Of a DNA stretch of 6,407 nt, positions 1-5,049 are shown piece after piece. The stretch spans positions 1 through 6,407 of the forward strand of contig QMXC01000070.1 in the NCBI GenBank assembly GCA_003661945.1, in the 5' to 3' direction. The notes under the pieces were generated by a model, which did no database searches, was not told the origin of the DNA, and worked only from the letters and a program-made list of their open reading frames with translations. The position numbers and the translations under genes are program-made. This DNA comes from Candidatus Bathyarchaeota archaeon. GTDB taxonomy: Archaea > Thermoproteota > Bathyarchaeia > Bathyarchaeales > UBA233. How positions within the stretch are numbered: the first letter of the stretch is position 1; each line of letters opens with the position of its first letter.

Positions 1-1
1 G

Positions 2-295
2 GGAGTAAGCGTCGAAGTGGTTGACCCGAGAACTCTAGTGCCCCTCGACAAGGAAGCAATAATACGGTCTGTAAAGAAAACCGGTCGCTTGGTAGTGGTT
101 TCCGAAGACTGCAAAACCGCTGGGGTAACGGCGGAAATCTCCGCTGTGGTGGCTGAGGAGGCCCTAGACTATCTGGACGCGCCGATAAAACGCGTGGCGG
201 CAGCGGACACGCCTATACCGTTCAGCCCGCCGCTTGAAAACTTCGTGATTCCCGACGAAAACCGGATAATAAAAGCCGTGAAGGAGATAGTTTAG
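2..295 (+). CDS. 2-oxoacid dehydrogenase E1 component, beta subunit (C-terminal part; 5' end outside window)
   Basis: This is the last 97 residues of an E1-beta subunit; the frame is open to the left edge, so the start lies upstream. E1 alpha/beta is the thiamine-diphosphate enzyme that decarboxylates a 2-oxoacid (pyruvate or branched-chain type; acetoin in the related acetoin dehydrogenase) and passes the acyl group to the lipoyl arm of E2 in the cytoplasm. What is visible is the transketolase C-terminal domain: the opening EVVDPRTLVPLDKEAI, then SVKKTGRLVVVSED, TAGVTAEISA, LDAPIKRVAAADTPIPF and a closing IPDENRIIKAVKEIV, all typical of the family in order and spacing. The E2 gene begins 2 bases after its stop and its ribosome site lies inside this gene, so the two are cotranscribed and probably coupled. 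The thiamine-binding half and the E1-alpha gene are not in view, so substrate specificity cannot be assigned. Confidence 0.93.
   Translation, partial: GVSVEVVDPRTLVPLDKEAIIRSVKKTGRLVVVSEDCKTAGVTAEISAVVAEEALDYLDAPIKRVAAADTPIPFSPPLENFVIPDENRIIKAVKEIV
281..286 (+). promoter_or_regulatory. Shine-Dalgarno site for the E2 gene
   Basis: AAGGAG sits inside the last codons of the E1-beta gene, 11 bases before TTG at 298. It supports TTG rather than the in-frame ATG at 316, which has no purine-rich site in front of it and would remove the first beta strand of the lipoyl domain (residues 1-6). Confidence 0.6.
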
Positions 296-297
296 AA

Positions 298-1434
298 TTG
301 CCGACGAAAGTTTTCATGCCGCGTCTAAGCCTAACGATGAAGGAAGGAACAGTCGTTCAATGGTATAAACGCGAAGGCGAAACCGTTACGAAAGGAGAAC
401 CCTTAGTCGAAGTGCTTTCGGAAAAAGTAACCTACGACGTGGAAGCACCGGCATCCGGTGTTCTACGCAAAATTCTGGTTCCCGACGGAGAGGACGCCCC
501 AGTAAACGCGGTTCTAGCCGTAATAACAGCCCCAGAGGAAGAGTTCCGTGAAGAAGAATTACTCATCGAAGCCGAGCCTACGCCTGTTGCGGAGAAAACC
601 GCCACAATCATGAAAAAATCCGAACGAATCCGCGCCTCACCAGCAGCAAAACGCTTAGCAAGAGAACACGGCGTAGACCTCTCACAAGTCACAGGAACCG
701 GACCTGAAGGAAGAATCGTTGAGGCTGACGTTCAAAGGTTCATTGAACAAGCTTCGGGACTATTGCCCAAAGTAAGAGAAACCGTTCCGCTAACCGGAGT
801 AAAGAAAACCTCAGCTGAAAGGGTAGCCCAAAGCTTTCGAACAGCTCCTCACTGTACGCTAATGATGGAAGTGGACATGACCAAAGCCGTGGCTCTAAAA
901 GAAAAGGAAGGCTTCTCTTACACGGAGATACTTGTAAAAGCCGTCGCAAAAGCCCTACGTCAACATCCAGTGATGAACTCCACTCTGCAAAACGACGTGT
1001 TAAAGATTTTTGAAGACGTAAACATTGGCGTGGCGGTGGCAACCGAAAAAGGACTGGTCGTTCCGGTAATTCGAAACGCTGATAAAAAGTCGCTGGCAGA
1101 GATATCAACCGCGCTGAAGATGCTTCAAGAGAAAGCGAGAGCTGGAAAGCTAGAGAAAGAAGACATAACAGGCGGAACTTTCACCATCACAAACTTAGGA
1201 ATGTACGACGTTATCTGCTTCACGCCGATAATCAACCCGCCGGAAGCAGCCATCCTAGGCGTTGGAAAAATCTTCCAGAAACCCATAGCCGCCGAGGAAA
1301 AAGCAGAGTTTAAGCCAGCGATGTTCCTAAGCCTAACCTTCGACCACAGAATAGTCGACGGCGCACCAGCAGCACGGTTTCTACAGAGCATTAAGCATTT
1401 TCTGGAGAACCCCGAGCTCTTACAAGCGGGTTAG
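298..1434 (+). CDS. 2-oxoacid dehydrogenase complex E2, dihydrolipoamide acyltransferase
   Basis: Full-length E2 of 378 residues, starting at TTG. Domains in order: one lipoyl domain (about 3-77) with the lipoyl lysine at K43 in LSEKVTYDVEAP; an acidic then Lys-rich linker (78-110); a peripheral subunit-binding domain (about 111-149; SPAAKRLAREHGVDLSQVTG and GPEGRIVEADV) that docks E1 and/or E3; and the acyltransferase core (about 160-376). The catalytic signature DHRIVDG is at 349-355, giving H350 and D354. It moves an acyl group from E1 to CoA and forms the multimeric core of the complex. One lipoyl domain and this length resemble archaeal, Gram-positive and acetoin-type E2s. The subunit-binding domain implies an E3 partner, which is absent here; the lysine also needs a lipoate ligase or synthase encoded elsewhere. 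It ends 4 bases from the stop of a convergent gene. Acyl specificity (pyruvate, branched-chain, acetoin) is unresolved. Confidence 0.95.
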   Translation: MPTKVFMPRLSLTMKEGTVVQWYKREGETVTKGEPLVEVLSEKVTYDVEAPASGVLRKILVPDGEDAPVNAVLAVITAPEEEFREEELLIEAEPTPVAEKTATIMKKSERIRASPAAKRLAREHGVDLSQVTGTGPEGRIVEADVQRFIEQASGLLPKVRETVPLTGVKKTSAERVAQSFRTAPHCTLMMEVDMTKAVALKEKEGFSYTEILVKAVAKALRQHPVMNSTLQNDVLKIFEDVNIGVAVATEKGLVVPVIRNADKKSLAEISTALKMLQEKARAGKLEKEDITGGTFTITNLGMYDVICFTPIINPPEAAILGVGKIFQKPIAAEEKAEFKPAMFLSLTFDHRIVDGAPAARFLQSIKHFLENPELLQAG

Positions 1435-1438
1435 ACGG

Positions 1439-1888
1439 CTAGACGCTGGTTTCGGTTAAGAAGTCTATAGCTTGAACTAGGTTCCTAACAATAGAAACGA
1501 GGCTGCTAAACACTATTAAAACCACGAGGGGCACGAACTCCAGCTCTATACGGAGATTTGAGGCTTGAAGAAAGCCCGCGGCTTCAACTGTTAGAACTCC
1601 ACAATTAGTAGAATAAATGAAAAACAGCATCAGGAAAAAGTTTCGTCCAACCAAAAAAGCATATTTGAAAATTGTTCCTTCCGAGAACTTTACAAGAAAA
1701 ACTGAGATTATAATTGTCCAAGCGAAAATGGTGAAGAGATTTTGGGCTTTTGGATAAAGCTCGAAGAGAAACAACGCTAGAAACCGTTCAATGAGGAAAA
1801 AGACCACGCCTGTCATGAGGCTCCACAGAGCCGCCTTTAAGATTCTCGGAGCAAGCTTCTTCAGCGAAGTTTTTCCCTCTTCACTCAA
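1439..1888 (-). CDS. Four-helix integral membrane protein of unknown function
   Basis: I do not recognise this 149-residue protein. It starts at TTG 1888, where TTGAGTGA overlaps the stop of the upstream gene by 8 bases, indicating translational coupling; GGAG-containing sequence precedes the start. A short basic N-terminus (Lys/Arg, 1-19) is followed by hydrophobic segments at about 20-44, 49-67, 74-93 and 117-135. The positive residues at the N-terminus and around 67-75 suggest a cytoplasmic N-terminus. The 94-116 loop carries a single cysteine (C96) and acidic residues; there is no catalytic motif. The third gene of a minus-strand membrane-protein operon, it probably works with the other two products. 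The amphipathic C-terminal tail (about 136-149) is short. It is clearly coding, with long hydrophobic runs and coupling to the gene before it, but the function is unknown. Confidence 0.8.
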   Translation of the reverse strand: MSEEGKTSLKKLAPRILKAALWSLMTGVVFFLIERFLALFLFELYPKAQNLFTIFAWTIIISVFLVKFSEGTIFKYAFLVGRNFFLMLFFIYSTNCGVLTVEAAGFLQASNLRIELEFVPLVVLIVFSSLVSIVRNLVQAIDFLTETSV

Positions 1889-2669
1889 CGAGGCTCCACT
1901 CCATCTTTACAGGTCCAGCGGTGAACTGCCCTGTTTCAACGCGTATTTCAACGTGCCCGTTCTGGGTAATCTTCGAAAAGTCTATGGGAATTTCAACCAT
2001 GCCGAGGAATAGGTTTTCTGGAGCCGTTTCTACGGCTAGTGTTTGGCTGCCGATAACTTCGCTTCTGTTGTTATAGACCGTGAGGTAGGCGTTTCCTTCG
2101 ACGGTGAAAGGTGAATGATTCTCGAAACTAACGTATAGGATAAGCGTTCCGTTATCCGGGTTGTAAGCAGCTCTTGAGACTGTCAAGTTGTTAAGCGGCG
2201 CACCCCAAGGAACCATTAGGCTCGTGTGCAGACGAGCGCCTAGCACATAGGCGAGCCGAAGAGAAAACGAAGCGTTCAAATCCAGCATAGTGTCGTTGAA
2301 AAGCAAGTATTCCATTCTTCCCGTTATTTCGTCCAGCCCCACATATACATCATGGCGAAGGTTAACTCTTCCTCCAGCGGGTATAACTGGAACAAGGGTT
2401 TCCCCTCGAGCAACAATGTATCCTCCGGAGTCTTTCAAAACAGTTGTTAGGTTTATATCTGAAATATCATAGTATCCCGTGTTGTTAATGTAGAAGGGCA
2501 TGGAAATGCAGATTTGATTATCTGAAAAACTTGTTGTAGCTTCGCCGAAGCCTACGGTGTCTGGTTGAAGAAGCTTTTCCATGGAAAGCCCCAGCGTTAC
2601 TGGTATCAGTATAACAACTATCCAGATAACTCGGCTAACGAATCCTAGCGCTTTAATTACATAGTTCAC
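1881..2669 (-). CDS. Membrane-anchored surface protein with two beta-rich repeats (LEA/WHy-like, tentative)
   Basis: 262 residues from GTG 2669, with purine-rich GGAAGGGAAG a few bases upstream and a 39-base gap to the previous stop. Residues 10-30 form one hydrophobic segment after a basic N-terminus, a signal anchor or uncleaved signal peptide; the rest is soluble and probably outside the cell. Eight N-x-S/T sequons (N62, N73, N125, N132, N161, N173, N184, N201) fit an exported, N-glycosylated archaeal protein, although N184 is followed by proline and may not be used. Two segments, about 52-116 and 175-240, look like copies of one beta-sandwich unit: hydrophobic strand, N-x-T/S turn, aromatic residue, strand, D/N turn, strand, Pro-containing turn. 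This resembles the LEA-14/WHy type of fold, but the assignment is by eye. No enzyme motif, sortase signal or second membrane helix is visible. Its partners are presumably the 2-TM and 4-TM neighbours. Confidence 0.8.
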   Translation of the reverse strand: MNYVIKALGFVSRVIWIVVILIPVTLGLSMEKLLQPDTVGFGEATTSFSDNQICISMPFYINNTGYYDISDINLTTVLKDSGGYIVARGETLVPVIPAGGRVNLRHDVYVGLDEITGRMEYLLFNDTMLDLNASFSLRLAYVLGARLHTSLMVPWGAPLNNLTVSRAAYNPDNGTLILYVSFENHSPFTVEGNAYLTVYNNRSEVIGSQTLAVETAPENLFLGMVEIPIDFSKITQNGHVEIRVETGQFTAGPVKMEWSLVE

Positions 2670-2708
2670 TAGACTTCCCTTCCGCAGCTACAGTGAGATT
2701 CCTCGAAA

Positions 2709-3080
2709 CTAGGTTTTGGTTTGCGTCTCGCTCTTCAACTCTTTCTTCCCTTGCGGCAGGTTCGGCGCTTGCGGAGGCTGCACCGGTGGCGGTTGTGAAA
2801 CCTGTTTGATTTGTGGCTGTTCCTTTATTCTTAGAAACTGCATTCCACGTATGGTTGTTAGAGAACCTATCCATCCCATCACGCCTAAGAACATGATTCG
2901 TATGATGGCTTCTGTGATCGGCCCGAGGATTTCGCCTAGAGACTTGACGAGGTCGGGATGCGTTATTATGTTTAAGTCTTCTATGAGGAATAGGAAAGCC
3001 ATGTAGAACGTCAGTATTAGAAACACCAAGCCTATAGTGAGTATAACCAATCCTACTATTTCGTTTCTATCCATCTTCAT
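2709..3080 (-). CDS. Two-helix membrane protein with Pro/Gln-rich cytoplasmic tail, unknown function
   Basis: I do not recognise this 123-residue protein. It has two hydrophobic segments (about 8-33 and 55-76) joined by an amphipathic loop with HPDLVKSLGEIL, then a hydrophilic tail (84-123) rich in Pro and Gln (PPPVQPPQAP) ending in charged Lys/Glu/Thr residues. The tail looks disordered and, with both ends inside, would be cytoplasmic and able to bind a protein partner. The start could be ATG 3080 or ATG 3074 (MKMD). Neither has a Shine-Dalgarno, and a TATA-like TTTAAAA is centred about 23 bases upstream of 3080, so a leaderless transcript is plausible. It is the first gene of the minus-strand membrane operon. 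The overlapping frame at 2653-2874 is low in complexity and was not taken as a gene. Confidence 0.75.
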   Translation of the reverse strand: MKMDRNEIVGLVILTIGLVFLILTFYMAFLFLIEDLNIITHPDLVKSLGEILGPITEAIIRIMFLGVMGWIGSLTTIRGMQFLRIKEQPQIKQVSQPPPVQPPQAPNLPQGKKELKSETQTKT

Positions 3081-3098
3081 ACAGAGTTCACAGTTCTA

Positions 3099-3149
3099 GT
3101 TTTAAACGCAGAGAACGCTTAAATAAATAACGCCTATTAGAAACGCCTA
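3099..3149 (-). promoter_or_regulatory. Promoter region of the membrane operon, with three 8-base direct repeats
   Basis: Read on the minus strand, TAGGCGTT occurs at 3149-3142 and 3136-3129, and TAAGCGTT at 3121-3114, with a partial TGCGTT at 3110-3105. The first copy overlaps the cupin stop codon. Two AT-rich elements lie among them: TTATTTATTTAA (3130-3119) and TTTAAAA (about 3106-3100). The second is about 23 bases before ATG 3080 and fits an archaeal TATA box for a leaderless start; the first could be an alternative TATA box or the T-rich end of the cupin transcript. Tandem short repeats around a TATA box are a common arrangement for an operator. The regulator is unknown. Confidence 0.4.
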
Positions 3150-3509
3150 AACGGTTTCCTTTGTGCAGAGAAACTCAACTTTCTCGCTGCCTATGTTTAT
3201 GAATTGATGCTCTTCTCCGGATGAAATAAATACGACGTCGCCGGTTTTCACTAGCGACTTCGTTGGTCCACTTTTGATTAAGGCTTTCCCGCGGAGAATG
3301 AAGACTTCGTGTTCATGCACGTGTCTCTCAAGCGGCGTGTATCCGCCTACTTCTATCGTGAAAAGCCGAAGTTCAACCCGTTTAGCTCCAACCCCTTTAT
3401 GGAGGAGATATTTAACCTTCACGCCTTTAGCGCCTTCCTTTCGCAGTTCGACCTCTTCAACCTCGTCCACATTTGTTATATACATGAGAGTATTCACCCG
3501 TTTGTTCAC
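3147..3509 (-). CDS. Small single-domain cupin protein
   Basis: A 120-residue beta-barrel protein, the length of a one-domain cupin. Motif 1 is RHVHEHEVFILRG (62-74), giving metal ligands H63, H65 and E68 (H67 is a possible alternative). Motif 2 is GDVVFISSGEEHQFIN (90-105), giving H101 as the fourth ligand and N105; the usual Pro before Gly is Ser here (S96/S97). The metal site is complete, so metal binding is likely, but cupins range from isomerases and dioxygenases to sensors and the substrate cannot be predicted. Two starts are possible: GTG 3509, which a TATA-like TTTTATT about 26 bases upstream would place at a leaderless transcript start, or ATG 3485 (residue 9), which matches where such proteins usually begin. 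It is divergent from the zinc dehydrogenase at 3553 and upstream, same strand, of the membrane operon. Confidence 0.88.
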   Translation of the reverse strand: MNKRVNTLMYITNVDEVEEVELRKEGAKGVKVKYLLHKGVGAKRVELRLFTIEVGGYTPLERHVHEHEVFILRGKALIKSGPTKSLVKTGDVVFISSGEEHQFINIGSEKVEFLCTKETV

Positions 3510-3552
3510 TAAACACTCTTAAGCAACCTTTCAATAAAAAAGATTGATTCGA
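3510..3552. promoter_or_regulatory. Divergent promoter region between the cupin and the dehydrogenase operon
   Basis: This is a short AT-rich gap between two genes transcribed away from each other, so both promoters must sit here or run into the cupin start. On the minus strand TTTTTTATTG (about 3541-3531) is about 26 bases from GTG 3509. On the plus strand, TTAAG (3520-3524) and CAATAAAAAAG (3532-3542) are the only TATA-like stretches before ATG 3553. No Shine-Dalgarno precedes 3553. The elements are read by eye; the existence of promoters is inferred from the gene arrangement. Confidence 0.4.
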
Positions 3553-4584
3553 ATGAAAGCTGCGGTATACTACAGCCAGAAGGACATTCGGATAGAGGAG
3601 ATGCCGACTCCTAAAATTGGCGACGAAGAAGTTCTCGTTGAAATGAAGGCATGCGGAATATGTGGCTCTGACCTAATGGAATGGTATCAATCTCGTAAAG
3701 CACCCGTAGTTTTAGGACATGAACCAGCGGGCGTCATTGCAGAAGCTGGAAAAAAGGTGAAAGAATTCCAAGTAGGCGACCGCGTTTTTGTTCATCACCA
3801 TGTCGCTTGCTTGAAATGTCATTATTGCATACATGGAGACTACACGCTATGCGAACAGTTCACCAAAACCAACATTGAACCCGGAGGATTCGCCGAATAC
3901 TTTAGGGTTCCAGAGCCCAACCTGCGGCTAGACACCCTTCGAATCCCGGAAAAACTCAGCTTCGAAGAAGCCACGTTAATCGAGCCTATTGGATGCTGTT
4001 TACGGGCACTTTCTAAATGCAATATTCAAACCGGCGACACAATGGCTGTGGTAGGCGCAGGACCCGCTGGTGTAATTCACGTAATGCTTTCGAAGCTTTT
4101 CGGAGTCTCCAAGGTTATCGCAGCGGACTTTGTGGAATACAGGCTTAACATGGCGAAGAAGCTCGGCGCCGACATAGCCGTGAACGCTGGGGAAGAAAAT
4201 GTCGTAGAGGCGGTTAGGTCAGCTACCGATGGTCGTGGAGCAGACATCGCCGTGGTTACAGCGCCCAACATCAAGGCTTACTCTGACGCGGTGAAGCTTC
4301 TCCGAAGAGGAGGTACTCTCTGCGTATTCGCTTCGACGAGACCGGACGAGCTCCTCAAAGTAAGCCCGAAAACATTGTTCTTTTCAGAAATAAAAATAGT
4401 TTCGTCTTATTCCACTTCTCATATTGAAACAAGAAAGGCGCTCGAACTTATTGAATCGGGAAGAATAAAGGTTGGAGAGCTGATAACACATCGTTTTCCG
4501 TTACGCCGTATAGGTGAAGCTTTCAAAATGGCAGCGGAAAACAAGGAATGCCTAAAAATTGTTATACTCGGCGGGGAAAAATAG
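3553..4584 (+). CDS. Zinc-dependent medium-chain alcohol/polyol dehydrogenase (first copy)
   Basis: A 343-residue MDR-superfamily oxidoreductase, close to the family's usual 340-350. It should oxidise an alcohol, polyol or sugar to a ketone or aldehyde with NAD in the cytoplasm. Catalytic zinc ligands are visible: C37 in CGICGSD, H56-E57 in GHEPAG, and E144 in IEPIGC. All four structural-zinc cysteines are present (C86, C89, C92, C100). The Rossmann loop is VGAGPAG (167-173), and D192 at the end of the second strand suggests NAD rather than NADP. The start is ATG 3553 (MKAAVYY, the usual family beginning) rather than the in-frame TTG 3544, which adds three residues and also has no ribosome site. 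It is the first gene of a three-gene operon; the Nudix gene begins 6 bases after its stop. It resembles sorbitol, threonine and butanediol dehydrogenases alike, so the substrate stays open. Confidence 0.93.
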   Translation: MKAAVYYSQKDIRIEEMPTPKIGDEEVLVEMKACGICGSDLMEWYQSRKAPVVLGHEPAGVIAEAGKKVKEFQVGDRVFVHHHVACLKCHYCIHGDYTLCEQFTKTNIEPGGFAEYFRVPEPNLRLDTLRIPEKLSFEEATLIEPIGCCLRALSKCNIQTGDTMAVVGAGPAGVIHVMLSKLFGVSKVIAADFVEYRLNMAKKLGADIAVNAGEENVVEAVRSATDGRGADIAVVTAPNIKAYSDAVKLLRRGGTLCVFASTRPDELLKVSPKTLFFSEIKIVSSYSTSHIETRKALELIESGRIKVGELITHRFPLRRIGEAFKMAAENKECLKIVILGGEK

Positions 4585-4590
4585 GATGTA

Positions 4591-5028
4591 ATGGGAGCGA
4601 ACGTGATGAGGATTAGACGTGAAGTTCAAGGAGTAATCTTCGACATAGTAGATGGAAAAGAGATGGTGCTGCTCGTTAAGAAGAGAGATAGGAAAAACCG
4701 ACGTTTCTACTGGAGGCTCCTCAAAGGAGGAGTGGAAGACGGCGAAACCGAGCTTCAAGCATTAAAACGAGAAATCTCCGAAGAAACAGGATTAACCAAT
4801 GTGCATGTTATCAAAAAAGTTTATGACTACACATTTGTGTTCCGCGAGGTCAAACATGTGGTTTCCAGTTTCTTGGTCAAGGCAGATTCCACCCAAACGA
4901 TAAAGCCCCAAAGGTCTGAAATAGTGGAATCGGTGTGGATGCCGAAGGAACGGGCTTTGAAAACCCTTTATTGGAGAAACGAGAAAGAAGCCCTCAAACG
5001 TTTAAACACGCATAATCTTAATCTCTAA
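4591..5028 (+). CDS. Nudix hydrolase
   Basis: A 145-residue single-domain Nudix enzyme. The Nudix box matches G-x5-E-x7-R-E-U-x-E-E-x-G-U exactly, from G46 through E52, R60, E61, E64, E65 and G67-L68 (REISEETGL), so the metal-binding glutamates are intact and it should cleave a nucleoside diphosphate linked to another group. The preceding strands include VQGVIFDI and MVLLVKKRDR, and the WRLLKGG segment replaces the LPKG common in Ap4A-type members. Substrate (dinucleoside polyphosphate, ADP-ribose, NADH, damaged dNTP) cannot be read from this. The start is uncertain: ATG 4591 follows AGGAT closely, whereas ATG 4606 (residue 6) has GGGAG 8 bases ahead; both leave the domain whole. It lies between two zinc dehydrogenases with gaps of 6 and 13 bases, so it is cotranscribed with them. 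Confidence 0.93.
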   Translation: MGANVMRIRREVQGVIFDIVDGKEMVLLVKKRDRKNRRFYWRLLKGGVEDGETELQALKREISEETGLTNVHVIKKVYDYTFVFREVKHVVSSFLVKADSTQTIKPQRSEIVESVWMPKERALKTLYWRNEKEALKRLNTHNLNL

Positions 5029-5034
5029 CTTTAG

Positions 5035-5049
5035 AAAGGGGATGGGTGA
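5035..5049 (+). promoter_or_regulatory. Ribosome-binding sequence that bears on the start of the second dehydrogenase
   Basis: AAAGGGG (5035-5041) abuts ATG 5042 with no spacer, too close to act on it. GGTGA (5045-5049), complementary to the CACCU part of the 16S tail, lies 4 bases before an in-frame TTG at 5054, and AAAGGGG is 12 bases before that TTG. The arrangement favours TTG 5054 as the real start over ATG 5042; ATG 5066 is the position that matches the family's usual MKAA beginning. Confidence 0.45.

Noticed and set aside
740..1108. 122-codon minus-strand open frame inside the E2 gene
   Set aside because: Arg/Leu/Ser-rich translation typical of an antisense shadow; the plus strand encodes the conserved acyltransferase core.
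1791..2012. 73-codon plus-strand frame across the junction of two membrane-operon genes
   Set aside because: Antisense to both coupled genes, with no recognisable sequence pattern.
2653..2874. 73-codon minus-strand frame overlapping the tail of the 2-TM gene and the start of the surface-protein gene
   Set aside because: Low-complexity Ala/Glu/Thr/Asn sequence, overlapping two better-supported genes on the same strand; it looks like a frame shadow of the Pro/Gln-rich tail.
3274..3522. Plus-strand frames opposite the cupin gene (3274-3522 and 3309-3512)
   Set aside because: Ser/Thr/Arg-rich shadows of a gene with complete cupin motifs.
3544..3552. TTG 3544 as the start of the first dehydrogenase
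   Set aside because: It adds only three residues before MKAAVYY, the usual family N-terminus, and has no ribosome site; ATG 3553 was preferred.
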